A stretch of DNA of 64,000 bases from Zavarzinia compransoris (GTDB lineage Bacteria; Pseudomonadota; Alphaproteobacteria; Zavarziniales; Zavarziniaceae). Below the pieces are notes generated by a model that did no database searches, was not told where the DNA came from, and saw only the letters and a program-made list of their open reading frames with translations. The stretch covers positions 937,085-1,001,084 of the forward strand of contig NZ_QGLF01000001.1 in NCBI RefSeq assembly GCF_003173055.1, written 5' to 3'. Of this stretch, positions 56,060 to 64,000 are shown in pieces. Numbering within the stretch: position 1 is the first letter of the stretch; every line of letters starts with the position of its first letter. The translations under genes and the position numbers were made by a program.

Positions 56060-56860
56060 ATGACTTATGCCGTCGGCCTGCTTCTCGACGCCGGGATCGT
56101 CTTCGCTTCCGATACGCGCACCAATGCGGGTGTCGACCATGTTTCCACCTTCAAGAAGATGACGGTGTTCGAAGTCCCGGGCGAACGGGTGATCGTCCTC
56201 ATGGGCTCGGGCAATCTCGCGATCACCCAATCGGCAGTCAGCCAGTTGCATGCCTGGAACCAGGCGGCGCCGAAGACGGCAGTGGCGAAATCCCGCGCCA
56301 ACCGCGCCATCAGCCGGGCAGGCAGCATGTTCGAGGCCGCCCGCATCGTCGGCGCCGCCCTGCGCGAGGTCCATGCCCTGGACGGCGAGCACCTGAAGGC
56401 GCATGGCGCCGATTTCAACGCCATGTTCATCCTGGGCGGCCAGATCGGCGACGAGGCGCCGCGCCTGTTCCAGATCTATGCCGCCGGCAATTTCATCGAA
56501 GCGGGCAAGGACACGCCCTATTTCCAGATCGGCGAGACCAAATACGGCAAGCCGATCATCGACCGCATCGTGCGGCCCGACACCTCCCTGACCGTCGCCG
56601 CCAAATGCACCCTGATCTCCTTCGATTCCACCATGCGTTCCAATGTCTCGGTGGCCATGCCGCTGGATGTCCTGATCTATGAACGGGACAGCCTGAAGGT
56701 CGGGCATTATCGGCGCATCCCGCGCAACGATCCCTATATGACGGCGATCTCGGAAGGCTGGTCCAAGGGCATTCTCGCCGCCTTCGAAGCCCTGCCCGAT
56801 CCCGACTGGCCGGTGGCACCGTCCGAGTCCGCGCGAAAGCCGGCGCGCCGGCGGCGCTGA
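56060..56860 (+). CDS. Anbu-type proteasome-related peptidase
   Basis: A 266-residue member of the Ntn-hydrolase proteasome family. After removal of Met the N-terminal nucleophile would be Thr2 (MTYAVGLLLDAGIVFASDTRTNAGVDHVSTFKKM), the Anbu signature. IVLMGSGNLAITQSAV and FQIGETKYGKPIIDRIV also match. Anbu forms large ring-like assemblies of unknown function. Family members are usually in an operon with a transglutaminase-like and an ATP-grasp/alpha-E gene; none are visible here within 7 kb downstream. The start at 56060 is required by the Thr2 position. Confidence 0.9.
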   Translation: MTYAVGLLLDAGIVFASDTRTNAGVDHVSTFKKMTVFEVPGERVIVLMGSGNLAITQSAVSQLHAWNQAAPKTAVAKSRANRAISRAGSMFEAARIVGAALREVHALDGEHLKAHGADFNAMFILGGQIGDEAPRLFQIYAAGNFIEAGKDTPYFQIGETKYGKPIIDRIVRPDTSLTVAAKCTLISFDSTMRSNVSVAMPLDVLIYERDSLKVGHYRRIPRNDPYMTAISEGWSKGILAAFEALPDPDWPVAPSESARKPARRRR

Positions 56861-56954
56861 TTGCCGTCGCGGCACCCTGGCCGGAAGTGAACAGGGTTCA
56901 CTTCCGTTCGGAAAGCCGCTCTAATCGCCCGGTCCCGCGACATAAGAGGACCAA

Positions 56955-57755
56955 ATGACCTATGAAACGCTCCTGGTCGAGCGTCGGGGGGGAGTTGCGC
57001 AGATCACGCTCAATCGGCCGGAGGTGCTGAACGCCCTCAACGAGCCGATGTACCGTGAACTCTCCCGCACGTTCGACGATATTGCCGCCGATCCCGCCGT
57101 CCGTGCCGTGCTGCTGACCGGGGCCGGGCGGGCCTTCTGTTCCGGCGCCGACCTCGCCCGGCCGCGCCAGACGCCCGAGGGCGGCACCCTCGGCGACGGC
57201 GTCGCCGAGACCATGCACAGCCTGATCAACCCGATGGTCGCCCGCATCGCCGCGCTGAGGAAGCCGGTGGTCGCCGCCGTCAACGGCGTCGTCGCCGGCG
57301 GCGGCGTCGGGGTGGCGCTTGCCTGCGATATCGTGATCGCCGCCAGATCCGCCAGCTTCATCCAGGTCTTCGGGCCGAACCTCGGCATCGTGCCGGATAT
57401 CGGCTGCACCTGGGCCGTGCCGCGCCTTGTCGGCCGGGCCCGGGCACTCGGCCTTGCCCTGCTCGGCGAGCGGCTGCCGGCGGAAAAGGCCGCCGACTGG
57501 GGCCTGATCTGGGCCGCCGTCGACGACGACCGGCTGATGGCCGAGGCCGAAGCCGTCGCCGACCGGCTGGCCGCCGGCCCGACCACCGGCTTCGGCCTGA
57601 TCAAGCGCGCCCTGCTGGCCTCCGAAGGCAACGACTTCGAGAGCCAGCTCGCCTTCGAGGCGGAATCCCAGCGCATCGCCTTCAACACCCATGACACGAT
57701 GGAGGGCGTCGCCGCCTTCCTGCAAAAGCGGAAACCCGCCTTTACCGGAGCCTGA
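56955..57755 (+). CDS. Enoyl-CoA hydratase/isomerase family protein (PaaG-like), copy 1
   Basis: A 266-residue crotonase-fold enzyme. Oxyanion-hole segments are AFCSGADLARPRQ and NGVVAGGGVGVALACDIVIA, and the catalytic acid lies in LGIVPDIGCTWAVPRLVGRARALGLALLGERLPAEKAADWGLIWAAVDD. That last stretch is very like PaaG, the ring-opening isomerase of phenylacetate degradation. Only the PaaG-type Asp seems present and the second hydratase Glu is not obvious, so isomerase activity is likely. The gap to the next paralogue is 5 bp. No other paa genes are in the window. Confidence 0.88.
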   Translation: MTYETLLVERRGGVAQITLNRPEVLNALNEPMYRELSRTFDDIAADPAVRAVLLTGAGRAFCSGADLARPRQTPEGGTLGDGVAETMHSLINPMVARIAALRKPVVAAVNGVVAGGGVGVALACDIVIAARSASFIQVFGPNLGIVPDIGCTWAVPRLVGRARALGLALLGERLPAEKAADWGLIWAAVDDDRLMAEAEAVADRLAAGPTTGFGLIKRALLASEGNDFESQLAFEAESQRIAFNTHDTMEGVAAFLQKRKPAFTGA

Positions 57756-57760
57756 CCTTC

Positions 57761-58561
57761 ATGTCGTATGCGTTCGAGAAGATCACCGTCGACCTCGACG
57801 ATGGCTTGATGACCCTGACTCTGAACCAGCCGGCGGCGCTGAACGCCGTCTCCAAGGCGATGATCCGCGAAATCGCGGCGGCCCTTGCGATCGCCGAGGA
57901 TCCGGCCCAGGGCGCCCGCGCCCTGCTGATCACCGGGGCCGGGCGCGGCTTCTGCGCCGGGGCCAACCTGGCCGATCCGGACGGCCTGTCCGGCGACGGC
58001 GTTCCGGATGTCGGCAGCGTGCTCGAGGAATTCTACAACCCGGTATTCAAGCGCCTCCGCGACCTGCGCATCCCGATCGTCACCGCGGTGAACGGCCCGG
58101 CCGCCGGCGTCGGCATGAGCTTCGCCCTGATCGGCGATATCGTCGTCGCGGCGAAATCCGCCAGCTTCCTTCAGGCCTTCGCCAAGATCGGGCTGGTGCC
58201 GGACGGCGGCTCGTCGTGGCTGCTGCCCCGCCTGGTCGGCCGCGCACGGGCGCTGGAACTTGCCCTGCTGGCGGAAAAGCTGCCGGCGGAAAAGGCGCTC
58301 GACTGGGGCCTGATCAACCGGGTGGTCGAGGATGCCGACCTCCTGCCGGTGGCGACCGGGATCGCGCGGAAACTGGCCAAGGGCCCGACCAAGGCGATCG
58401 GCTATATCCGCAAGATGATGCAGGCGAGCTTCGAGAACAGCTACGACCAGCAGCTGGACCTCGAACGCCAGTTGCAGCGCGCCGCCGGCCAGACCGCCGA
58501 CTTCCAGGAAGGCGTCGCCGCCTTCCTCCAGAAGCGCCCGGCCCAATATAGCGGGAAATAA
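57761..58561 (+). CDS. Enoyl-CoA hydratase/isomerase family protein (PaaG-like), copy 2
   Basis: A 266-residue paralogue of the gene before it and of the same length. Conserved parts include FCAGANLADPDG, NGPAAGVGMSFALIGDIVVAAKSASFLQAFAKIGLVPDGGSSWLLPRLVGRARALELALLAEKLPAEKALDWGLINRVVED and the closing EGVAAFLQKRPAQYSGK. Both copies share RLVGRARAL and LPAEKA, so they arose by duplication. The DGGSSW loop differs from DIGCTW in copy 1, so the two may have different substrates. It follows copy 1 by 5 bp and is co-transcribed; it converges on the aminotransferase gene 3 bp away. Confidence 0.88.
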   Translation: MSYAFEKITVDLDDGLMTLTLNQPAALNAVSKAMIREIAAALAIAEDPAQGARALLITGAGRGFCAGANLADPDGLSGDGVPDVGSVLEEFYNPVFKRLRDLRIPIVTAVNGPAAGVGMSFALIGDIVVAAKSASFLQAFAKIGLVPDGGSSWLLPRLVGRARALELALLAEKLPAEKALDWGLINRVVEDADLLPVATGIARKLAKGPTKAIGYIRKMMQASFENSYDQQLDLERQLQRAAGQTADFQEGVAAFLQKRPAQYSGK

Positions 58562-58564
58562 AAC

Positions 58565-59875
58565 TCAGAGCGCGGCCAGGACCTCGTCCAGGGTGGCGAG
58601 GAAAAGGTCCGCATTCGCCTTCGAGAAGACCAGCGGCGGCCGTATCTTCAGGATATTGGCCGCCGGCCCGGTCGCGCTGATCAGTACCCGGCGCTCGCGC
58701 AGGCCGTTGACGATGCGGGCGGTTTCCGCCGTCGCCGGGGCCTTGGACGCGCGGTCGAGCACCAGTTCGGCCCCGATGAACAGGCCGGCGCCCCGGATAT
58801 CGCCGAGGATCGGGTGGCGGTCGCCCAGGCGCCGCAGTCCGGCGGCGAGATAGGCGCCGACCGTCCGGGCATTCTCGCGCAGGCCCTCGCGCTGGATGAC
58901 GGACAGCACCGCATCCGCCGCCGCGACCGAGACCGGATTGCCGCCGAAGGTGTTGAAATAGCGGATGTCGCGGCCGAAAGCGGCCACCACCTCGGGCCGC
59001 AGCACGACGCCGGCAACCGGGTGGCCATTGCCCATGGGCTTGCCCACGGTCGCCATGTCCGGGACCACGCCGTGGCGGGCGAACCCCCACAGGGCATCGC
59101 CCGTACGCCCGAATCCCGGCTGCACCTCGTCGGCGATGAAGACGCCGCCCGCCGCCCGGATCGCCGCGACCGCGGGGGCCAGGAAGCCCGGCGGATCGGC
59201 ATAGACGCCGTCGCTGGAAAAAATCGTATCGACCAGCAGGGCGGCGGGCCTGATGCCCTTCGCCCTAAAGTCGTCGATCGCGGCCTGGACGCCGGCGGCA
59301 AAGGCGGCGCCGACCTCGCCCGTGCCGCGATAGCCATCGGGGGCCGGCACCAGGCGGACATGGGGCCCGGGCTCGACCGCGGGGCCGAGGGACGGCGACA
59401 GTTCCGCCAGTTGCGCGGTCACCCCGTGATAGGCCAGCCGGGTCACGATCACCCCCTGCCCGCCCGTATGCTTGCGGGCGATGCGAAGTGCCAGATCATT
59501 GGCCTCGCTGCCGCTGCAGGTCAGCATCAGGTGGCCGATCGCGGCCGGGAATTCGGCCAGGAAGCGCTCGGCGAAATCGAGGATGCCCTCGTGCAGGTAG
59601 CGGGTATGGGTGTTGAGGATCGCGGCCTGCCGGGCGATCGCCTCCACCACCTCGGGCCGGCAATGGCCGACCGAGGCGACATTGTTGTAGACGTCGAGAT
59701 AGGGCGTGCCCGCCGCATCGAACAGAAAGACCCCCTCGCCCCGCACGAAATGGACCGGATGGGCATAGAACAGGCGATAGGCCGGCCCCAGCAGGCGCTG
59801 GCGGCGCGCGATCATGGCCTGTTCCGCGGCATCCCCGGCCGCGGTGCCGGGCACATAGGCGTTGATCATGGTCAT
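58565..59875 (-). CDS. Class III aminotransferase fold, probable phospho-lyase
   Basis: A 436-residue PLP enzyme. The cofactor lysine is K279 in ATVGKPMGNGHPVAGV, with DEVQPGFGRTG at 249-259. The N-terminal signature LDVYNNVASVGHCRPEVVEAIARQAAILNTHTRYLHEGILDFA is close to the INNVAHVGHCHP...LNTNSRFLHDNIVEYA pattern of human ethanolamine-phosphate and 5-phosphohydroxylysine phospho-lyases. The family thus favours phosphate elimination over transamination. It lies 4 bp after the kinase gene, which suggests a two-step kinase/phospho-lyase pathway. The exact amine is not known. Confidence 0.82.
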   Translation of the reverse strand: MTMINAYVPGTAAGDAAEQAMIARRQRLLGPAYRLFYAHPVHFVRGEGVFLFDAAGTPYLDVYNNVASVGHCRPEVVEAIARQAAILNTHTRYLHEGILDFAERFLAEFPAAIGHLMLTCSGSEANDLALRIARKHTGGQGVIVTRLAYHGVTAQLAELSPSLGPAVEPGPHVRLVPAPDGYRGTGEVGAAFAAGVQAAIDDFRAKGIRPAALLVDTIFSSDGVYADPPGFLAPAVAAIRAAGGVFIADEVQPGFGRTGDALWGFARHGVVPDMATVGKPMGNGHPVAGVVLRPEVVAAFGRDIRYFNTFGGNPVSVAAADAVLSVIQREGLRENARTVGAYLAAGLRRLGDRHPILGDIRGAGLFIGAELVLDRASKAPATAETARIVNGLRERRVLISATGPAANILKIRPPLVFSKANADLFLATLDEVLAAL

Positions 59876-59879
59876 GGGC

Positions 59880-60914
59880 TCAATCCCTCAAGGCCCGGCG
59901 CAGGTCGCCGGCCAGGGCGGCGGGCGGGCGGGCGGCCAGGGCGCGCAGCCCGCGCCAGGCGCCCGGATTGTTGCGCAGGATGTAATCGCGATTGTCCGGC
60001 GCCAGCCCCGCCCGCCAATGGGTGACGCAGACCGTCAGCATCATGCGCGCCAGGATCAGGTGGGGCAGGACGGCGATTTCCGCCGCCGTCAGCGGGCATT
60101 CGGCGGCAAAGCCGGCAACGAAGGGCCGCACCCGCGCCAAAGGATCGTCGCCCCCCTCGACCTGATAGGCGAGCGCGGTGCCGAGGTCGGCCACCAGGGG
60201 CGCGGCCAGCGCATCGCCGAAATCGATGATGCCGGCGATGCGGGCATGATCGGCCGGATCGACCACGACATTATGCGGGTTGAGGTCGTTGTGGATGAGT
60301 TGCCGGCGCAGGCCGTCGAGCACGGGCGCCGCCTCCACCTCGAAGCGGTCGATCAGGCGGGCGACGAGGTCGCGCTCCTCCTCCCCCGGCAGATAGGCCA
60401 AGAGGCGGCGCATGCGGGTGACACGGGTGGCATCCCAGAGCAGGTCGCGTTCCGCCGCCCCATGGGCGAAATCGCCGAGCGCCCGGTCCAGCCGGCCGAG
60501 GACGCGGCCCAGCGCCAAGGCCTGGGCGGGGGACGCCGTGCTGCTGTGCAGGGGCTCGCCGTCGAGATAGGTGATCAGGCGCACCACCATGGCGCGGCCG
60601 TCGGCGAAGGGCAGGACACGTTCGACCGCACCGTCCAGGCCCGGCACCACGCGCGGCACCGGCAGGGCGCGGTCGCGCGCGGCGATATGGATCAGGGCCG
60701 CCGTCTGGAGATTGGTGACCGCCGCCGGTTCCGCCGGATGCGCCATCTTGAGGACGAAGGCCCGGCCGTCCGCCGTGCGCAGGCGGAAATTGCGGTCCCG
60801 CTCGCCGGCCAGCGCCGTCACCTCGCCCGCCAGGCCGAAATGCTCGCGCAGGAGGGCGGCGGCTTCGGCCGGGTCGACCGCGGGTGCTGGCGTGGTCAGG
60901 ACGGCATCGGACAT
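59880..60914 (-). CDS. Phosphotransferase family kinase, probable partner of the phospho-lyase
   Basis: A 344-residue APH/choline-kinase-like enzyme. The catalytic loop is QLIHNDLNPHNVVVD and the metal-binding DFG is in IAGIIDFGDALAAPLVADLGTALAY. The N-terminal part (AVTNLQTAALIHIAARDRALPVPRVVP) is typical of the homoserine/hydroxylysine kinase-like branch. In animals and many bacteria a hydroxylysine kinase phosphorylates the substrate that a phospho-lyase of the neighbouring type then breaks down. The 4-bp spacing to that gene fits this. The assignment to hydroxylysine is inference; ethanolamine or another amino alcohol is possible. Confidence 0.8.
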   Translation of the reverse strand: MSDAVLTTPAPAVDPAEAAALLREHFGLAGEVTALAGERDRNFRLRTADGRAFVLKMAHPAEPAAVTNLQTAALIHIAARDRALPVPRVVPGLDGAVERVLPFADGRAMVVRLITYLDGEPLHSSTASPAQALALGRVLGRLDRALGDFAHGAAERDLLWDATRVTRMRRLLAYLPGEEERDLVARLIDRFEVEAAPVLDGLRRQLIHNDLNPHNVVVDPADHARIAGIIDFGDALAAPLVADLGTALAYQVEGGDDPLARVRPFVAGFAAECPLTAAEIAVLPHLILARMMLTVCVTHWRAGLAPDNRDYILRNNPGAWRGLRALAARPPAALAGDLRRALRD

Positions 60915-60985
60915 GGTCTGGACTCGGCAAGGCAGGGCTCACGCCATGATGCCGGGACGGACCCCCGTGGTGCCATGCGAAATTG

Positions 60986-62167
60986 CTATTCCGCCGGGAT
61001 CAGGGCCTCATAGCGCCGGTCGGTCAGGGTCTTCAGGAAGGCGACCAGGGCATTGATGCGCTTGTCGTCCAGGGCCGGCCCCGATTCCAGTTCCTTCAGC
61101 GAGATATTGCCGGCCACTTCCGGCGGCGCCCAGGGCGCGCCCGTTTCCGGGTCGATCTGCCGGCGCGCCGCCTTGGCGTTGTACTTGTTGTAGAAGAGGA
61201 TGACCGTGCGCAGGTCCTTGAACACGCCGTTGTGCATATAGGGGCCGGTGACCGCGACATTGCGCAAGGTCGGCACCTTGAAGCGGCCGGCCGCGGCCGC
61301 CTTGTCGGTCACCGCGTCGTTGGCGGCCAGGCCCTGGTCGGCCACGGGCTTGCCCTGCGCGGCATCGAGGGCGGGATTGGCCGGCACGCCGATATTGTGG
61401 AACTGGTAGTTGGAGAAGGTCTCCCCCTCCTGCCCGCCCACGGGTTTCAGCCGGTGGCACTGGCTGCAATTGGTGAACTGGCTGGAGAAGAACAGGACCC
61501 GGCCCAATTCCTCCTCCGGCGTCAGCACCGCCTCGCCGCGCAGGAAACGGTCGTATTTGGAATCGAAGGGGGCGAAGGCGGGCGTCCGCTCGAAGGCGGC
61601 GATCGCCCCGGTCATGGCGGCATAGCCGGTCTCGGCATCGTCGAGGACGGTTTTGCCGAACAGGGCGCCGAAGGCGGCGACATAATCCTTGTTCTCGCGC
61701 AGCCGCGCGACCACCGCCGCCTTGTCCGGCATCGCCATTTCGAGGGGGTTGAGCGGCGGGCCCGCCGCCTGGTCCTCGAGGGTCGCCGCCCGCCCGTCCA
61801 GGAACTGGCCGCCGACATAGGCCCCCGCCGCCGTCAGGGCAAAGGCGGGAGACAGCAGGGCATAGCCGGCGGTCGGGGCATTGCGGGTCCCGATCGAAGT
61901 GCCGTCGTCGCCCAGCGACACCGCCCTTCCCGTCCCCTCGACCTCGCGGCCGTCGGCGAGGCCGAGGTCGGGCATATGGCAGGTGGCGCAGGCCTGGGTG
62001 CGGTTCCGCGACAGGTTGGTATCATGGAACAATTGTTCGCCCAGGCGGGCCAGGGCCGCCGGATCGGCAGCGGGGGCGCCATGGCCGGGCCCGGCAACGG
62101 TGGCCGCCAGGGCGAAGGCCGTTGCCGCGCTGGCGAGTCCGGCCATGATTTTGCGATAGAGTCTCAT
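60986..62167 (-). CDS. Di-haem cytochrome c peroxidase / MauG family protein
   Basis: A 393-residue exported protein with a Sec signal (MAGLASAATAFALAATVAGPGHGA). Two haem motifs are visible: CATCH (60-64) and CSQCH (234-238). RNAPTAGYALLSP, FLDGRAATLEDQAAGPPLNPLEM and KVPTLRNVAVTGPYMHNGVFKDLRTVILFYN fit the family of bacterial di-haem peroxidases and MauG-like enzymes that act on periplasmic peroxide or protein tryptophans. The start at 62167 (MRLYRKIM) is chosen to begin the signal peptide. It is divergent from the ferredoxin-like gene. Confidence 0.88.
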   Translation of the reverse strand: MRLYRKIMAGLASAATAFALAATVAGPGHGAPAADPAALARLGEQLFHDTNLSRNRTQACATCHMPDLGLADGREVEGTGRAVSLGDDGTSIGTRNAPTAGYALLSPAFALTAAGAYVGGQFLDGRAATLEDQAAGPPLNPLEMAMPDKAAVVARLRENKDYVAAFGALFGKTVLDDAETGYAAMTGAIAAFERTPAFAPFDSKYDRFLRGEAVLTPEEELGRVLFFSSQFTNCSQCHRLKPVGGQEGETFSNYQFHNIGVPANPALDAAQGKPVADQGLAANDAVTDKAAAAGRFKVPTLRNVAVTGPYMHNGVFKDLRTVILFYNKYNAKAARRQIDPETGAPWAPPEVAGNISLKELESGPALDDKRINALVAFLKTLTDRRYEALIPAE

Positions 62168-62312
62168 GTCGCACACTTCGCGCCCCCGGCCGGGCGCGGG
62201 CAATGCGACCGATTGGCCCGCCCGGCCCCCCCTGTGAACGCTGCCCCTGTGAACGGCATCATCGCGGCCCCATGTTCTTCACCGCATAAGGTGGTGCCGC
62301 AAGGAAGGAACG

Positions 62313-62651
62313 ATGGTCAAGGACATCAGCAAGCCGATCAAGACCGGATGGGAGGATTTCGTCCTCGTCTGCGGCAAATGCGAGCGGAAGGCCAAGCGCG
62401 GCTTCGGCCCGGACGGCAAGCAGGATTTCGCCAAGGCCCTGTCCCGGGCCCTGGGCGGCGACTGCAAGGCGAAGCCGAAGACCGGCATCGTCGAGACCCG
62501 CTGCTTCGACGTCTGCCCGCGCGGCGCCGTGACCATCGCCTGCAGCCGGGCGCCGGAACAATTGCTGGTCGTCGCCCGCGGCACCCCAATGGACATGGTG
62601 ATCGAGCGCCTGGGGATCGGCGCCGAAGGGCAAGAGACGGAACGGAAGTGA
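62313..62651 (+). CDS. Thioredoxin-like [2Fe-2S] ferredoxin
   Basis: A 112-residue soluble protein: DFVLVCGKCERKAKRGFGPDGKQ with two cysteines, DCKAKP with one, then VETRCFDVCPRGAVTIACSR. The C-x2-C...C-x3-C arrangement and the VCPRGAVTI motif fit the (2Fe-2S) ferredoxin-domain family related to NuoE. The partner is unknown. Its stop overlaps the ATG of the next gene by one base (TGATG), so the two are translated together. Confidence 0.75.
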   Translation: MVKDISKPIKTGWEDFVLVCGKCERKAKRGFGPDGKQDFAKALSRALGGDCKAKPKTGIVETRCFDVCPRGAVTIACSRAPEQLLVVARGTPMDMVIERLGIGAEGQETERK

Positions 62652-63832
62652 TGGACGTAACGCCTGCCGACCTCGTGCTGCGCCCGCTCGGCGCCTTCTA
62701 TGGCTTCGCCGGCCTCGTCGCGCTCCGGGCCGCGGTCATGGGCGGCTTCATCGACCGGGCGCTCGCCGCCCTGTCGATGAAGCGGACCCCGCGGGCCGAG
62801 CGCATCCGCCAGATCTGGCTGACCGCCGCCCCGGTCGGCATCGGCGCCGGCGGCTTCGCCCTGATCATGCTGTGGGATTGGGCGGTCGTGCTCTTCATCG
62901 TCAATGCCCTGGCCCAGGCGGTCTATCTGGTGATCGTGGCGCCCCGCTACCTCGACCCGGAAGATCCGCCGGACGCGAAGGGCCGGCGCAGCACCTGGAA
63001 CGCCTTCCTTCTCTATCTCGTCGCGACCGCGGGGGTGATCTGGGCCGGCCATGCCGGCACGCTGCGGCCGTTCGAGGCGCTTCACCCGGCGCTTCTCGCG
63101 ATCGCGATCTTCTGCTTCGTCTTCGGTTACGGCATGGTCCTGCGGCAGCTGGTCGACCGGCCGGGCGGCGGCAACGCGATCGACGGGGGCATGGCGCCGG
63201 AACCGGTGCCGGCGCGGCTGATCCTGACGCCGTCCTGGGGCGGCACCGGCCTGATCGATGCCGAAACCGGCCTGCCCTGGGAAACCTGGGAACAGCGCGC
63301 CTACCTGCCGGAAGACCTGACCGCGCGCCTGCTCGGCTGGATCGACCTGTTCCAGTCCCGGGCCGATGCCCATGACCCGCGCCGGGCCGCCCTGCTCGAT
63401 CCCGCCGCCCAGGCCGGGATCGACGCGGCGGGCGCAGCGCTGCTGCCGGCGGTCCGGGCCGCCCTGCCCGATACCGCGATCAGCTTCGAGCCCGCGGCCC
63501 TGCCCGTGCCCCCGGCCCGCGACCTGGACGGGGGGGTCATGCTGGTGCCGGCGCTCTATGACTGGCCGCTGCGCAGCCTGGCCCCGGCGGACGAGGCGCT
63601 CCCGCCCGACCGGATCGGGATTTCCTGGCAGCTGACCCTGGATCTCAATGCCTGGAGCGAGGAATACGACCGGGCCGAGATCGAAGACCTGCCGCCCTGG
63701 ACGCCGGCGCGCCTTGCCGCCTATCACCGCGACGCCGGGCTCCTGGCCGATCGCCTGCGCCGGGAATTCGCGGCGACCGGCCGGCCGGATCTGCGGGTCG
63801 AGATCAGCGACCCGCTGGCTGCCCTTCAGTGA
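62651..63832 (+). CDS. Hypothetical four-span membrane protein
   Basis: A 393-residue protein with four spans in the N-terminal half (about 10-31, 56-78, 80-100, 115-136, with a possible fifth near 146-166). A hydrophilic C-terminal half from about 190 starts ILTPSWGGTGLIDAETGLPWETWEQRAYLPEDLTARLLGWIDLFQSRAD. No family is recognised. It is coupled by a 1-bp overlap to the ferredoxin-like gene, suggesting a membrane-bound electron-transfer or sensing role for the pair, which is inference. Its end overlaps the convergent MFS gene by 7 bp. Confidence 0.7.
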   Translation: MDVTPADLVLRPLGAFYGFAGLVALRAAVMGGFIDRALAALSMKRTPRAERIRQIWLTAAPVGIGAGGFALIMLWDWAVVLFIVNALAQAVYLVIVAPRYLDPEDPPDAKGRRSTWNAFLLYLVATAGVIWAGHAGTLRPFEALHPALLAIAIFCFVFGYGMVLRQLVDRPGGGNAIDGGMAPEPVPARLILTPSWGGTGLIDAETGLPWETWEQRAYLPEDLTARLLGWIDLFQSRADAHDPRRAALLDPAAQAGIDAAGAALLPAVRAALPDTAISFEPAALPVPPARDLDGGVMLVPALYDWPLRSLAPADEALPPDRIGISWQLTLDLNAWSEEYDRAEIEDLPPWTPARLAAYHRDAGLLADRLRREFAATGRPDLRVEISDPLAALQ

Positions 63833-64000
63833 GGGGCGGCGGGGGCGTCGCCGAACAGGCGCCCCCCTTCGGCCCAGAGCGTCACCGCCAGCGAGGCCCC
63901 GCCGAGGACGAGGAAGCCGAGGGACAGCGGGATCACCGTGCCGTCGAAGAACCTTGCCACCAGCCCGCCCAGCATGGCGCCGCCGATCGTGGTATAGAAG
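63826..64000 (-). CDS. MFS transporter, C-terminal fragment (Bcr/CflA-like)
   Basis: The last 57 codons of a gene that continues past the right edge. The sequence reads FYTTIGGAMLGGLVARFFDG, then TVIPLSLGFLVLGGASLAVTLW, then AEGGRLFGDAPAAPH. The FDGTVIPLSLGFLVLG and WAEGGRLF parts match the last span of Bcr/CflA drug-efflux permeases. Only the end of the final two spans is visible, so the call is limited to the MFS family with a preference for that branch. It overlaps the membrane-protein gene by 7 bp, tail to tail. Confidence 0.65.
   Translation of the reverse strand, partial: FYTTIGGAMLGGLVARFFDGTVIPLSLGFLVLGGASLAVTLWAEGGRLFGDAPAAPH

Overview
The window is GC-rich chromosomal DNA of an alphaproteobacterium, most like the Rhodospirillales in gene order. 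The placement rests on three blocks: dnaE-lolD-lolC-proS-(DUF1467)-rnj-birA-nuoN...nuoA, then tRNA-Val-hup-lon-clpX-clpP-tig-tRNA-Leu, and a glnB-glnA pair. A phasin gene implies polyhydroxyalkanoate granules. No species name can be supported from the sequence alone.

Layout. 1-4.9 kb: the start of dnaE, the lipoprotein-release genes lolD/lolC, proS, a structured 0.7-kb intergenic region, a small secreted protein and a DUF1467 membrane protein. 5.1-22.0 kb: RNase J, biotin ligase and all 14 nuo genes of respiratory complex I, transcribed leftward, with a 51-residue membrane ORF between nuoG and nuoH. 22.4-25.6 kb: an accessory pocket around tRNA genes, with two identical tRNA-Asp genes flanking an ankyrin-repeat gene and a YopT-type (C58-like) cysteine protease gene running into the end of tRNA-Val. 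25.7-32.9 kb: HU, Lon, ClpX, ClpP, a small membrane protein, trigger factor and tRNA-Leu, a protein quality-control block. 33.0-36.7 kb: NAD(P)HX repair enzyme, a histidine phosphatase, a small protein, a ZntB/CorA-type transporter and tRNA-His.

36.7-42.5 kb is the most unusual part: an island of about 5.8 kb bounded by a 27-bp direct repeat with one mismatch. It holds a 1441-residue TIR-STAND NTPase-transmembrane-WD40 protein, a frameshifted fragment of what looks like a second TIR gene just upstream of it, and a convergent Nudix-like gene. Part of the segment is visibly more AT-rich than its surroundings, and it contains no recombinase. It looks like a horizontally acquired NAD-linked defence or signalling module.

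42.5-64.0 kb: an aminotransferase whose 3' end lies in the right-hand repeat, glnB-glnA behind tandem sigma54-like promoters, a membrane protein, a thioesterase, parE, two small exported proteins, a DEAD-box helicase, a DUF29 protein, a coniferyl-aldehyde-type dehydrogenase, a phasin, the proteasome relative Anbu, two tandem PaaG-like enoyl-CoA hydratases/isomerases, a phospholyase-type class III aminotransferase with its kinase, a di-haem peroxidase, a ferredoxin-like protein with a membrane protein, and the 3' end of an MFS transporter gene. The long antisense reading frames opposite most genes are GC-driven shadows and are not annotated.
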